DNA from: Orlajensenia sp037404875
GTDB lineage: Bacteria > Actinomycetota > Actinomycetes > Actinomycetales > Microbacteriaceae
Length of the DNA: 64,000 nt
Direction: 5' to 3'
Assembly (NCBI RefSeq): GCF_037404875.1
Contig: NZ_JBBELO010000026.1
Span: forward strand, 17,224 to 81,223
Shown here piece by piece: positions 17,403 through 24,911 of this stretch. The first letter of the stretch is position 1. Every line of letters starts with the position of its first letter. Below the pieces are notes generated by a model, which had not been told where the DNA came from, did not search any database, and saw only the letters and a program-made list of their open reading frames with translations. Both the position numbers and the translations under genes were made by a program.

Positions 17403-18791
17403 TCAGAGCGCGCGGATCTCGGGGTCGACGGATGCCTCGATGGCCAGCTCGTCGTCGACGGTGGAGAGCGCGCTCGTGAACTCGTAGGCGGTCAGCTCCC
17501 GCGGGCTCTCCTCGATGCCGGCGAGGGGAGCGAACACCTTGGACTCGTCGAGGGCGCCGAGCTTGCGTGCCGTGGGCAGCACGCGGCTCTCGAGCGAGCC
17601 GACGAAGGTGTTGTAGTCCTTCACCGTGCGCTCGATGGTGCGGCCGAGCTTCTCGATCTGCCCCGCGGTGGTCGAGAGCCGGGAGTACAGCTCGCGGCTG
17701 AGGTCGAAGAGGGTCTTCGCCTCGTTCGTGAGCACGTCTTGCTGCCAGCTGAAGGCCACCGTCTTCAGCACGGACCAGAGGGTGACGGGGGAGGCCAGGG
17801 CGACGCGCTTCGAGAAGGCGAACTCCATGATCGAGGGGTCGGCCTCCATCGCGCTCGAGACGAGCGACTCGCTCGGGATGAACGCGATCACGATCTCCGG
17901 GGAGGAGGCCAGGCCGTTCCAGTAGCCCTTGCTGCCGAGCGCGGTGATGTGCTCGCGCACGGCCTTCACGTGCTGCTTCATGAGCGTCTCGCGCTGGGCG
18001 CCCTCTGCTCCGCTCGCCGTCGCGGGGATCTGGCTCGCCTCGAGGTAGGCGTTGAAGGGCACCTTGGCGTCGACGGCGATGTTCTTGCCGCCCGGCAGGT
18101 GGATGACCATGTCGGGGCGGCCCGCGCCGGCATCCGTCGTGATGGCGTGCTGCGTGTCGAAGTCGACGCGCTCGATGAGCCCCGCTGCCTCGACCACGCT
18201 GCGCAGCTGGGTCTCACCCCAGACGCCTCGGGTGCTGTTGGAGCGCAGGGCGGATGCCAGGGACTCGGCGGTCGAACGCAGCCGCTCCTCGGACTCCGCG
18301 GCGGTGCGCAACTGCTGCGCCAGTTCGCCGTGCTGCAGGTTGCGCTGGGTCTCGAGGTCGGTGACCTTGGTCTGCATCTCGCTCAGGCTCTGCTTGACCG
18401 GGGCGAGGGCCTGCAGAACCTTGCTCTCGGCGAGCTCCTGCTGCTCGCGCGCCTTCTGCTCCGCCCGATGCTGTTCGAGGATCTCCCGGTACTGCGTCTT
18501 GGCATCGCCGATCTGGGAGCGCAGCCCATCGACGGTCGCCTCCATGGCCGCCAGCTCGGCGCGCAGGGCGCCCTGCACGGCGAGTTCGTCGGTGCGCAGT
18601 TTGGCGTGGGCGGCCGCCTCGGCCGCCCGCAGCTCGGCGAGTTCGGCCTGGTGACGCGCCTCGATGAGGGCGGGGTCCTCGGCGGGTGCCGCGGGCTGAG
18701 TGCTGCCGCGTCGGGCGAGCAGGAGTGCGGTCACGAGTGCGCCGAGTGCGCCGCCCACGATCAGGCCGATGATCACGCCGAGAAGTTCCAT
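17403..18791 (-). CDS. rmuC: DNA recombination protein RmuC
   Basis: 462 residues. An N-terminal membrane helix (about 4-27), a long coiled coil (about 35-190, rich in Ala/Glu/Gln with heptads) and the RmuC nuclease-like domain (about 200-430, WGETQLRSVVEAAGL, PDMVIHLPGGKNIAVDAKVPFNAY, the last with the PD-(D/E)xK-like DAK). RmuC limits inversions at inverted repeats in E. coli and is membrane-tethered in this layout. The window has several perfect inverted repeats nearby, which would be natural substrates, but that is inference. Confidence 0.93.
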   Translation of the reverse strand: MELLGVIIGLIVGGALGALVTALLLARRGSTQPAAPAEDPALIEARHQAELAELRAAEAAAHAKLRTDELAVQGALRAELAAMEATVDGLRSQIGDAKTQYREILEQHRAEQKAREQQELAESKVLQALAPVKQSLSEMQTKVTDLETQRNLQHGELAQQLRTAAESEERLRSTAESLASALRSNSTRGVWGETQLRSVVEAAGLIERVDFDTQHAITTDAGAGRPDMVIHLPGGKNIAVDAKVPFNAYLEASQIPATASGAEGAQRETLMKQHVKAVREHITALGSKGYWNGLASSPEIVIAFIPSESLVSSAMEADPSIMEFAFSKRVALASPVTLWSVLKTVAFSWQQDVLTNEAKTLFDLSRELYSRLSTTAGQIEKLGRTIERTVKDYNTFVGSLESRVLPTARKLGALDESKVFAPLAGIEESPRELTAYEFTSALSTVDDELAIEASVDPEIRAL

Positions 18792-18866
18792 GCCTTCAGT
18801 GTCGCAACACCGTACGACATTGCCCGTGAGCCGCGCCCGGGCAGGCCCAGCCGGGCTGTTTGTGGG

Positions 18867-19484
18867 TCAGGCCAGCGCCATCGGTCCGTGCAGGGCGGAC
18901 TGCTCGCTCGTCGTGACGGGTCCGATGGCGCCGAGGCGCACCGCGCACACGCGGGCGAGCGCATCCACGTCGTCGGCGTCGTGCCGACGGGCGGCGTGCA
19001 TGATGATGTGCGCGCACGCCTCGGCATCCGCGAGCGCGTCGTGGTGGCTGAACCCCTCGAAGCCGGCGGCCATGGCGGCGACCGGGAGCTTGTAGGAGTC
19101 CAGCGCGTAGGTCTTTCGGGCGACCTGGAGGCTGCACAGGTAGCGCAGCTCGGGAACCGGCAGCTCGAAGAACGCGGTCGCCGCCTTGATCACGCCCAGG
19201 TCGAAGCCGGCGTTGTGCGCGACGAGCACGTCCTCGCCCGCGAAGGCGAGCAGGTCGGGAAGCTGGTCGTGCCATTGCAGGGCGTTCGCGCACTGCTCGG
19301 GCTGGATGCCGTGGATGCGGATGTTCCACTCGTTGAACTCGTCATGCGGGAACGGCGGCCGGATGAACCAGCTCGCCCGATCGACGATGACGCCGTCCAC
19401 CACCTTGATCAGTCCGACGGAGCACGCCGAGACGTTGGATCCGTTCGCGGTCTCGAAGTCGATGGCGGTGAAGTTCAGTGGCAC
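18867..19484 (-). CDS. DEDDh 3'-5' exonuclease (DnaQ-like)
   Basis: 205 residues. Exonuclease motif I is FTAIDFETANG (D9, E11), motif II includes HNAGFDLGVI, and motif III is HHDALADAEACAHI with the catalytic His and Asp. It resembles stand-alone DnaQ-fold exonucleases rather than the polymerase III epsilon subunit; the C-terminus carries an extra stretch of about 40 residues. GTG 19484 is chosen; GTG 19493 is equally possible. It faces ychF divergently across the repeat block at 19571-19781. Confidence 0.88.
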   Translation of the reverse strand: MPLNFTAIDFETANGSNVSACSVGLIKVVDGVIVDRASWFIRPPFPHDEFNEWNIRIHGIQPEQCANALQWHDQLPDLLAFAGEDVLVAHNAGFDLGVIKAATAFFELPVPELRYLCSLQVARKTYALDSYKLPVAAMAAGFEGFSHHDALADAEACAHIIMHAARRHDADDVDALARVCAVRLGAIGPVTTSEQSALHGPMALA

Positions 19485-19570
19485 GATGCCCACTCTCGCA
19501 CGCGGCCACGACACGGCCCGAAGCGCTCGCGGCCTGTCGGCATCCTGCCCCGCTCCCTCTCCGCCGAGCC

Positions 19571-19781
19571 CGCAGTTTCGGTGGGTGCGCGTGCGTCGAC
19601 CCCGCACCTTCTGTGGGTGCACGGGAGGCCGCACCCTCGGATCCTGCGGGTTCGCGGGTCGCTGCGCCGATCCCGCAAATTCGGTGGGTGCGCCGCCGAC
19701 CACGCAGTTTCGGTGGGTGCGCGTCCCCGATCCCGCAGCTCTTGTGGGTGCACGGGATGCCGCACCCACAAATACTGCGGG
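19571..19781. repeat. Duplicated intergenic hairpin block between exonuclease and ychF
   Basis: A 22-bp segment (19571-19592) recurs exactly at 19703-19724, 132 bp later. Each copy is followed by a hairpin. The second hairpin (19732-19781) is nearly perfect: CCCGCAG pairs with CTGCGGG outside, a 4/4 internal loop follows, then TGTGGGTGC (19743-19751) pairs with GCACCCACA (19762-19770) round a 10-nt loop. The first (19601-19650) has the same plan with CCCGCA/TGCGGG and GGGTGC/GCACCC. A third partial unit, CCCGCAAATTCGGTGGGTGC, lies between them. No open frame with normal codon use runs through it. Confidence 0.8.
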
Positions 19782-19826
19782 TTCGCTGCTTCACGCCCCC
19801 CGCGACCCGCATCCGCACGCCGCCGG

Positions 19827-19832
19827 TAGACT
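19827..19832 (+). promoter_or_regulatory. -10 element of ychF
   Basis: TAGACT ends 8 nt before the GTG at 19841; no ribosome-binding site is visible, as expected for a leaderless mRNA. The promoter lies just downstream of the hairpin block. Confidence 0.55.
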
Positions 19833-19840
19833 GGTCGCCC

Positions 19841-20914
19841 GTGGCTCTCACTATCGGCATCGTCGGCCTGCCCAACGTCGGCAAGTCCACCCTCTTCAAC
19901 GCACTGACCAAGAACCAGGTTCTCGCGGCGAACTACCCGTTCGCCACGATCGAGCCGAACGTCGGCGTCGTGAACCTGCCCGATCCGCGGCTCGAGGTGC
20001 TCTCAGGCATCTTCAACAGCGAGCGCATCCTGCCCGCGCCGGTCTCGTTCGTCGACATCGCCGGCATCGTGCGCGGTGCCTCCGAGGGTGAGGGGCTGGG
20101 CAACAAGTTCCTCGCGAACATCCGCGAGGCGGATGCGATCGCGCAGGTCATCCGCGGATTCACCGACGACGACGTCGTGCACGTCGACGGTGCGGTCGAC
20201 CCGAAGGCCGACATGGAGACGATCAACACCGAGCTGATCCTCGCCGACCTCGAGACCCTCGAGAAGGCCATCACGCGCTACGAGAAGGAGGTGCGCGGCA
20301 AGAAGCTCGGCCCCGATGTGCTCGCCGCCGCCCAGGAAGCGCTCGCCGAACTGCAGAAGGGCACCCCGCTCTCGGCCTCCAAGGTCGACATCACGCCGAT
20401 CAAGGAGTTGGGCCTGCTCACGGCCAAGCCCTTCATCTACGTGTTCAACGTCGACGAGGCCGTGCTGACGGATGCGGCCAAGCGCGCCGAGCTCGAGGCC
20501 CTCGTCGCCCCGGCCCACGCCGTGCTGCTCGACGCCAAGATCGAGTCCGAGCTCATCGACCTCGACCCCGAGGACGCCGCCGAGCTGCTCGCATCCACTG
20601 GCCAGGAGGAGTCGGGCCTCGACCAGCTCGCGCGCATCGGCTTCGAGACCCTCGGCTTGCAGACCTACCTCACGGCTGGCCCGAAGGAGACTCGGGCCTG
20701 GACCATCCACAAGGGCTGGAAGGCCCCGCAGGCTGCGGGCGTCATCCACACCGACTTCGAGCGTGGCTTCATCAAGGCCGAGGTCATCTCGTTCGACGAC
20801 CTCGTCGCGGTCGGCTCGGTGCACGAGGCCCGCACCCACGGCAAGGCCCGCATCGAGGGCAAGGACTACGTGATGCAGGACGGCGACGTCGTGGAGTTCC
20901 GCTTCAACGTCTAA
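19841..20914 (+). CDS. ychF: Redox-regulated Obg-type ATPase YchF
   Basis: 357 residues. P-loop GLPNVGKST (8-16), switch II DIAGIVRGASEGEGLGN, and NVDE in place of the NKxD of true GTPases, the change that gives YchF its ATP preference. A coiled coil spans about 130-170 and the TGS domain ends EFRFNV. It binds ribosomes and acts in translation and stress control. The final 20 coding bases are duplicated 488 bp downstream, so the present 3' end (GTC TAA) may have arrived with an inserted segment; the displaced copy would encode the same last residues and end GTG TGA. Confidence 0.96.
   Translation: MALTIGIVGLPNVGKSTLFNALTKNQVLAANYPFATIEPNVGVVNLPDPRLEVLSGIFNSERILPAPVSFVDIAGIVRGASEGEGLGNKFLANIREADAIAQVIRGFTDDDVVHVDGAVDPKADMETINTELILADLETLEKAITRYEKEVRGKKLGPDVLAAAQEALAELQKGTPLSASKVDITPIKELGLLTAKPFIYVFNVDEAVLTDAAKRAELEALVAPAHAVLLDAKIESELIDLDPEDAAELLASTGQEESGLDQLARIGFETLGLQTYLTAGPKETRAWTIHKGWKAPQAAGVIHTDFERGFIKAEVISFDDLVAVGSVHEARTHGKARIEGKDYVMQDGDVVEFRFNV
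20891..20910 (+). repeat. Left copy of 20-bp direct repeat in the ychF 3' end
   Basis: GTGGAGTTCCGCTTCAACGT encodes the last full codons of ychF. The identical 20 bases occur at 21379-21398. The bases on both outer sides differ between copies, so the match is limited to 20 bp, like the core of a site-specific recombination site. Confidence 0.85.
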
Positions 20915-20976
20915 TATCTTGACTTATCTGGGTATTCAACCCGTCACGTTCTGATGGGCCTCGAGGGGGATCACAG

Positions 20977-21327
20977 GTGGAAGCCGTGCTGCCCGACTTA
21001 GATGCGGATCGGCGCTTGGCCTCGGGCGCACGTTCGGTCTCCCTCGTAGCGATAGGGCTCTTGGGTGCGGTTTGGATTCCAGCGCTCGTATGGGCTCAGG
21101 TGGGGCCGAGCTACGTGTTCTCGACGGCGCTGTTCTGGATGTTCGTGAGTTGGGCCTTCGCTGCGGTCCTCGGCCTGGTGGGGCTGTGCCTGGGTGTGAC
21201 CGCTCTCTGGCGGCTTCGGCGAGGGCGTGGAAGTGTCGCCGCTGCGATCACCGCTATCGCCGTTTCGGCAGTCACGGTGTGCACGTGGCCGTTGGTGTCA
21301 ATCGTCCTGCCCCTCGCCGCCGGATGA
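20977..21327 (+). CDS. Small membrane protein carried on the 488-bp inserted segment
   Basis: 116 residues from GTG 20977, with GAGGGGG about 8 nt upstream. Three hydrophobic segments are predicted (about 20-40, 46-75 and 86-113) after a short acidic N-terminus, with an Arg-rich loop LWRLRRGRGS. The outline resembles small DUF4190-like membrane proteins, but I cannot assign it. Codon use is looser than its neighbours (TTG, TTA, GTA, TCA and AT-ending codons), and the gap before it (20911-20960) is AT-rich. Both fit recent acquisition with the flanking direct repeat. Confidence 0.65.
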   Translation: MEAVLPDLDADRRLASGARSVSLVAIGLLGAVWIPALVWAQVGPSYVFSTALFWMFVSWAFAAVLGLVGLCLGVTALWRLRRGRGSVAAAITAIAVSAVTVCTWPLVSIVLPLAAG

Positions 21328-21378
21328 GACCGATCGAGATCACTGCGATGCGCAGAGGCAAATTGCGCGCGTAAACCG

Positions 21379-21398
21379 GTGGAGTTCCGCTTCAACGT
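21379..21398 (+). repeat. Right copy of 20-bp direct repeat (displaced ychF end)
   Basis: Identical to 20891-20910 and followed by GTGA, so that read in frame it gives VEFRFNV and a stop. It is preceded by unrelated sequence, so it looks like the original end of ychF separated from the gene by the insertion. Confidence 0.85.
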
Positions 21399-21531
21399 GT
21401 GATCCACGCGCGATTGCCGCCCGGGCGACGAAGGGTGCCCTGACGCCCGTGGCGCATCGAGCAGGATCGGAGAAGTCACGGCATCCGTGCTCGCGCTACC
21501 GTTGGGGCACCACCGCAGACCAGGAGGACCA

Positions 21532-21996
21532 ATGCCCCACACCGTCGACTTCGTGAACGTCTCCATCGAGGGACTCGAGTCATCGCCGGTGGCGGATGCG
21601 CTCGCCGGGCTGCGTGCCAACGAGGCGCGCTACTACAAGAACAAGTTCGACCACGACTTCACCGTGAGCCCGGTGGCCGAGGCCCCGGATGCGCTCGACC
21701 GGGTCACGACCATCCTCAAGGAGGAGCGCGACCTCGTGATCGAGGCGCGTCCCCTCGAGGCGACGGACTTCGAGGTCGAGGGCACCCGGATGACCTACGT
21801 GTTCTACGAGTCGGGTCTCGCGATCAACGTGATGTACGGCCTCGAACCGGGTGGCAAGCGAGCCGTCGGCTTCAAGCTCTCCGATGGCATGGAGGTTCCC
21901 GAGGAACTCGCCTCGCGGTTCAAGTTCGCCCGCCAGAAGTCGAAGCTGGCCGGCACCATCCGCGGCTCGTTCTTCGTGATCAAGGGCGAGTACTGA
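21532..21996 (+). CDS. Conserved hypothetical soluble protein
   Basis: 154 residues, without signal peptide or membrane helix. The start is set by CAGGAGG 6 nt before ATG 21532, with TACCGT (21497-21502) as a possible -10. The sequence alternates predicted strands and helices (HTVDFVNVSIEGL, ALDRVTTILKEERDLVIEARPL, FEVEGTRMTYVFYESGLAINVMYGLE, KLAGTIRGSFFVIKGEY). I do not recognise the family. Its last 17 bases overlap the 3' end of the convergent SRPBCC gene. It is the first gene after the apparent insertion at ychF. Confidence 0.75.
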   Translation: MPHTVDFVNVSIEGLESSPVADALAGLRANEARYYKNKFDHDFTVSPVAEAPDALDRVTTILKEERDLVIEARPLEATDFEVEGTRMTYVFYESGLAINVMYGLEPGGKRAVGFKLSDGMEVPEELASRFKFARQKSKLAGTIRGSFFVIKGEY

Positions 21997-22474
21997 GCTG
22001 CATCGCCTCGTAGGCCGGCGTGAGTTCCGTCCACCGGGCCATCCACTCGGAGGGGTGACCCGCAAGCGATCGGGTGAGGTCTTCGAGGTGCGCCTGCCAT
22101 CCCGCGCCGTAGAAGTGGACCTTGTCGAGCGGCAGCCCGCGTTCCTCGACGACGAGGCGCGTCTTGTCTCCCTCCTGCGTGAGCCACGCCTCGACCTCGG
22201 TCTGCTCGCCCGGCGCCTCCGTCATGGTGAGCGAGAGGTGGTGCGGACGCTCACAGGAGTCGATGCGACCCGACCCTTCCCACGAACTCGTGAAGCGGGC
22301 CTGGATGGCGCCGCCGACGCTCAGGTCGCCCGACACCTCCGCGATCCACCGTGCGAGACGGTCGGGGGTCGTGCAGGCCTGCCAGAGGTCTTCGATGTCG
22401 GTCTCGTAGACATCCTCGACGCGCACTGCTGCACGCCCGTCGTCGAGCTCTCGCATGCTGGCGATGGTTCTCAT
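21980..22474 (-). CDS. SRPBCC/AHSA1-domain protein
   Basis: 164 residues of the START/AHSA1 fold. Typical motifs: VEDVYETDIEDLWQACTTPDRLARWIAEVSGDLSVGG at the N-terminus and GWQAHLEDLTRSLAG towards the end. The protein binds a hydrophobic ligand in a helix-grip cavity; no particular ligand is known. Its ATG overlaps the stop of the upstream ArsR-type regulator (ATGA), the very common ArsR-AHSA1 pair in which the regulator controls both genes. Confidence 0.9.
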   Translation of the reverse strand: MRTIASMRELDDGRAAVRVEDVYETDIEDLWQACTTPDRLARWIAEVSGDLSVGGAIQARFTSSWEGSGRIDSCERPHHLSLTMTEAPGEQTEVEAWLTQEGDKTRLVVEERGLPLDKVHFYGAGWQAHLEDLTRSLAGHPSEWMARWTELTPAYEAMQLSTRP

Positions 22475-22788
22475 GAGCTGTTCCTGTTCCCTCGGCTGAT
22501 CTCGGTGTGGAGGGCGTCGAGGCGGTTCTGCCAGAGCGCCCGGTAGTCGGCGAGCCAGTCGTCCAGTTCGGCGAGCGGCTCGGGCCGCAGTGAGTAGATG
22601 CGCCGCTGAGCCTCCTGGCGAACCTCGACGAGGCCGGCCTCCCGCAGCACCCGCAGGTGCCGCGAGACGCCTGGCCGGGCGATCGGGAGCGCCTCTGCGA
22701 GAGCGCCCGCCGTCGCCGGCTGCTCGCGCAGCAGCTCGATGATCGTCCGGCGGCTCTCGTCGGCGATCGCCTGGAGTACCGTGTCCAT
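22471..22788 (-). CDS. ArsR-family winged-helix regulator
   Basis: 105 residues. Helix-turn-helix GALAEALPIARPGVSRHLRVLREAGLVEVRQEAQRRIYSL, with PGVSRHLRVL as the recognition helix. There are no Cys metal ligands, so it belongs to the non-metal ArsR group linked to SRPBCC proteins. ATG 22788 is preferred to ATG 22794 because the -10 hexamer TACATT ends directly against the latter, so transcription would begin at about 22788 (leaderless). A perfect palindrome sits inside the promoter spacer, consistent with autorepression. Confidence 0.9.
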   Translation of the reverse strand: MDTVLQAIADESRRTIIELLREQPATAGALAEALPIARPGVSRHLRVLREAGLVEVRQEAQRRIYSLRPEPLAELDDWLADYRALWQNRLDALHTEISRGNRNSS

Positions 22789-22794
22789 GCCCAT

Positions 22795-22823
22795 AATGTA
22801 ACCGCGCTGTTACGTAACCGCAA
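22795..22823 (-). promoter_or_regulatory. Promoter with embedded operator of the ArsR-SRPBCC operon
   Basis: On the minus strand, -35 TTGCGG (22818-22823), a 17-bp spacer and -10 TACATT (22795-22800). GTTACGTAAC (22809-22818) is a perfect 10-bp palindrome, and GTAAC (22798-22802) with GTTAC (22809-22813) forms a second inverted repeat spaced by 6. A bound dimer would block RNA polymerase. Confidence 0.65.
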
Positions 22824-22853
22824 GGGTACATAATTCGTGCATCGCGGACAGCG

Positions 22854-23396
22854 TCACTGCTGCCGTCGAACCGACGCCTTCGGGCCGGTCACGAGAGCGC
22901 CCGCCGGCACATCGTCGACCACGGTCGCGCCGGCGGCGATCACGGCGTCGCGCCCGATGCGAACGCCCGGCAGGATGGTGGCACCGGCGCCGATCCAGAC
23001 GTTCTCGGCGACATCGATGGGTGCGCCGGTCAGCCACACTCGACGCTCGTCCGTGTCGACCGGATGCCCGACCGTGATGAACGTGACCTTGGGACCGACC
23101 ATCACGCGTTCAGCGAGCCGGATACCGGCGTAGTCGAGGAAGGTGCAGTTCTGGTTGATGAACACCCGCTCGGCCAGCTCGAGTCTCAATCCGTGGTCGG
23201 TGTAGAAGGGCGGGTAGATGGTGGTGCGCGCGGGCAGCGGCCGGCCCAGGATCTGCTCGAACAGCTGCGCCTTACCCGCCTCGTCGTCGAACGGCAGCAC
23301 GTTGAGGCGTGAGGTGAGCTCCGTCGCGCGCAGCACCCGCTCCGACATCGCCTGGAACTCGGGACTGTGGATGCGCAGGAGCAGGTCGCCGGCCAT
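22854..23396 (-). CDS. Sugar O-acetyltransferase, left-handed beta-helix (Maa/LacA type)
   Basis: 180 residues. The N-terminal helical cap includes SRLNVLPFDDEAGKAQLFEQILG, followed by hexapeptide-repeat coils (IRLAERVMVGPKV, IDVAENVWIGAGATILPGVRIGRDAVIAAGATV). The catalytic His lies in FITVGHPVD and the acceptor-binding N-terminal segment PPFYTDHG is present. It transfers acetyl from acetyl-CoA to a sugar hydroxyl; the biological acceptor of this family is usually unknown. It is followed by the divergent ArsR operon and preceded by a divergent glycosylase gene. Confidence 0.9.
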   Translation of the reverse strand: MAGDLLLRIHSPEFQAMSERVLRATELTSRLNVLPFDDEAGKAQLFEQILGRPLPARTTIYPPFYTDHGLRLELAERVFINQNCTFLDYAGIRLAERVMVGPKVTFITVGHPVDTDERRVWLTGAPIDVAENVWIGAGATILPGVRIGRDAVIAAGATVVDDVPAGALVTGPKASVRRQQ

Positions 23397-23533
23397 CCAT
23401 CGATCCTCACACCGGCTCGCGCGCGCAACGCCGCAGACACGCCCTGCCCTCTTCGGCGGGCCGCCCTCCCGCGCCGGCCTCCGATGTCGAAGCGGGGTGG
23501 AACGACGACAGACCCGTGTGGGAAGCTGGCGGC

Positions 23534-24412
23534 ATGCCGGAGTCTCCCGAGGTGCAGGCGCTCGCCGAAGAACTGGGCGCCCGCCTGAGCGGACGCGCCC
23601 TCTCCGCGGTCGACGTCATCGAGTTCCGCATCCTCAAGTCGCGCGCCCGGCAACCCTCCAGCCTCATCGGCGCGCGCGTGAGCGCGGTCGCTCGGCATGG
23701 CAAGCTCGTCGACCTGGTGTTCGAGTCCTCGGAGCACCTGGTCGTCTCCCTCGGCCGTCATGGCTGGGCGCGTTGGGCGGGTGCCGAGGTCGCCGAAGCC
23801 GAGCCGAGCACCGAGCCGAGCACCGCGCCGGGTGAAGCACCCGTCGCCCTCGCCTCCCTCGAATTCGACGACGGCAGCGTGCTCGAGCTGACGGATGCGG
23901 GCAGCTGGGTCTCGCTGGGGTGCTGGGTCGTCGATGATGCCTCCGACGTGCCTGCGGTGGCCAAGCTCGGACCCGATCCCGCCGATCCCGCCTTCGATCG
24001 AGCCCAGTTCGACGCCGCCTTCGTTGGCCGACGTAAGCAGCTCAAGGCGGTGCTGCAAGACCAGGAGTCGCTCGCCGGCATCGGCAACGCCTACTCCGAC
24101 GAGATCCTGTTCGCGGCGAAGCTCTCGCCGGTGGTGCACGCGAGCGCCCTCTCTTCCGACGAACTCGACCGGCTGTTCCAGGCGACCGTCGGCGTCATCA
24201 CCGGAGCGATCCAGGCGCAGCGCGGGGTGCTGATCGCGCGGCTGAAGCAGGCAAAGGTCGACGCCATGCAGGTGCACGGGCGTGCGGGTGAGGCCTGTCC
24301 GGTCTGCGGCGACACCATCCGCGACTTCTCCTTCGCGAGCACGACGGCACAGTACTGCCCGACCGATCAGACGCACGGAGAGCTGCTGCCGCTGCGCGCG
24401 GCCGGCTCCTGA
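23534..24412 (+). CDS. Fpg/Nei-family DNA glycosylase-like protein with altered zinc finger
   Basis: 292 residues starting MPESPEVQALAEEL, with the Pro2-Glu3 active-site pair of formamidopyrimidine and endonuclease VIII glycosylases. The helix-two-turn-helix is recognisable (VLQDQESLAGIGNAYSDEILFAAKLSP). The zinc finger reads C255-P-V-C258 ... Y-C275-P-T-D278: the fourth Cys is replaced by Asp, while the paralogue at 26607 has all four. An insertion rich in Glu/Ser/Thr-Pro (about residues 80-102) is also unusual. The Asp could still bind zinc, or lesion recognition may be changed. Not in an obvious operon. Confidence 0.87.
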   Translation: MPESPEVQALAEELGARLSGRALSAVDVIEFRILKSRARQPSSLIGARVSAVARHGKLVDLVFESSEHLVVSLGRHGWARWAGAEVAEAEPSTEPSTAPGEAPVALASLEFDDGSVLELTDAGSWVSLGCWVVDDASDVPAVAKLGPDPADPAFDRAQFDAAFVGRRKQLKAVLQDQESLAGIGNAYSDEILFAAKLSPVVHASALSSDELDRLFQATVGVITGAIQAQRGVLIARLKQAKVDAMQVHGRAGEACPVCGDTIRDFSFASTTAQYCPTDQTHGELLPLRAAGS

Positions 24413-24592
24413 GCGGCATCCGCCGCCCGGTCGTCGACTTCCTGCCAGCTCGCGCGGTGAAGCCGTCACAACGCGGCGAAGGCGGATTCTGGGGCGCCTG
24501 CGCTGTGTAGCGTGAGGAACGCCCGTCGACATTCCGTCGGAGCGTCCGCGTCCGCACCACAGCATCCAAGAACAGAATCGAGTCGAACGCCC

Positions 24593-24898
24593 GTGATCAC
24601 CGTGCACCTGCGCTACCAGATCGACCCCCACAAGCTCGCGGAGTTCCGCGAGTACGGGCAGCGCTGGATCCGGCTGGTCGAGAAGCTCGGAGGGCAGCAT
24701 CACGGCTACTTCCTGCCGAGCGAGGGCGACAGCGACGAGGCCTTCGCGCTGTTCACGTTCCCGTCGCTCGCCGAGTACGAGAAGTACCGCACCGCCGCGC
24801 TGGATGACCCGGAGTGCATCGACGCCAACCGGTTCGGCGCCGAGACGCGGTGCTTTCTCCGCTACGAGCGCCGATTCCTCACCCCGTTGTTCGAGTGA
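24593..24898 (+). CDS. NIPSNAP-family protein
   Basis: 101 residues forming one dimeric alpha/beta-barrel (ferredoxin-like) domain: ITVHLRYQIDPHKLAEFREYGQRWIRLVEKLGGQHHGYFLP, then LFTFPSLAEYEKYR. This is the NIPSNAP pattern; bacterial members are of unknown function. GTG 24593 is the only start near the domain boundary; no strong ribosome-binding site is visible. It converges on the SDR gene with a 13-bp gap. Confidence 0.85.
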   Translation: MITVHLRYQIDPHKLAEFREYGQRWIRLVEKLGGQHHGYFLPSEGDSDEAFALFTFPSLAEYEKYRTAALDDPECIDANRFGAETRCFLRYERRFLTPLFE

Positions 24899-24911
24899 GA
24901 CGGATGCCGCG

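Noticed and set aside
19571..19781. CRISPR array
   Set aside because: The repeats are few, of unequal length and spacing, and contain long hairpins; there are no unique spacers of constant size and no cas genes.
19342..19911. 189-codon minus-strand frame with repeated HPPKLRGR-like peptides
   Set aside because: It is only a translation of the intergenic hairpin repeats plus a shadow of the exonuclease gene; codon use is abnormal.
20911..21378. Integrase or transposase inside the ychF-flanked segment
   Set aside because: Only one small hydrophobic frame of normal appearance is present, and I see no terminal inverted repeats that would mark an insertion sequence.
22792..22794. ATG 22794 as the start of the ArsR-type regulator
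   Set aside because: The predicted -10 hexamer TACATT ends at the base before it, so this codon would lie upstream of the transcription start; ATG 22788 is preferred.
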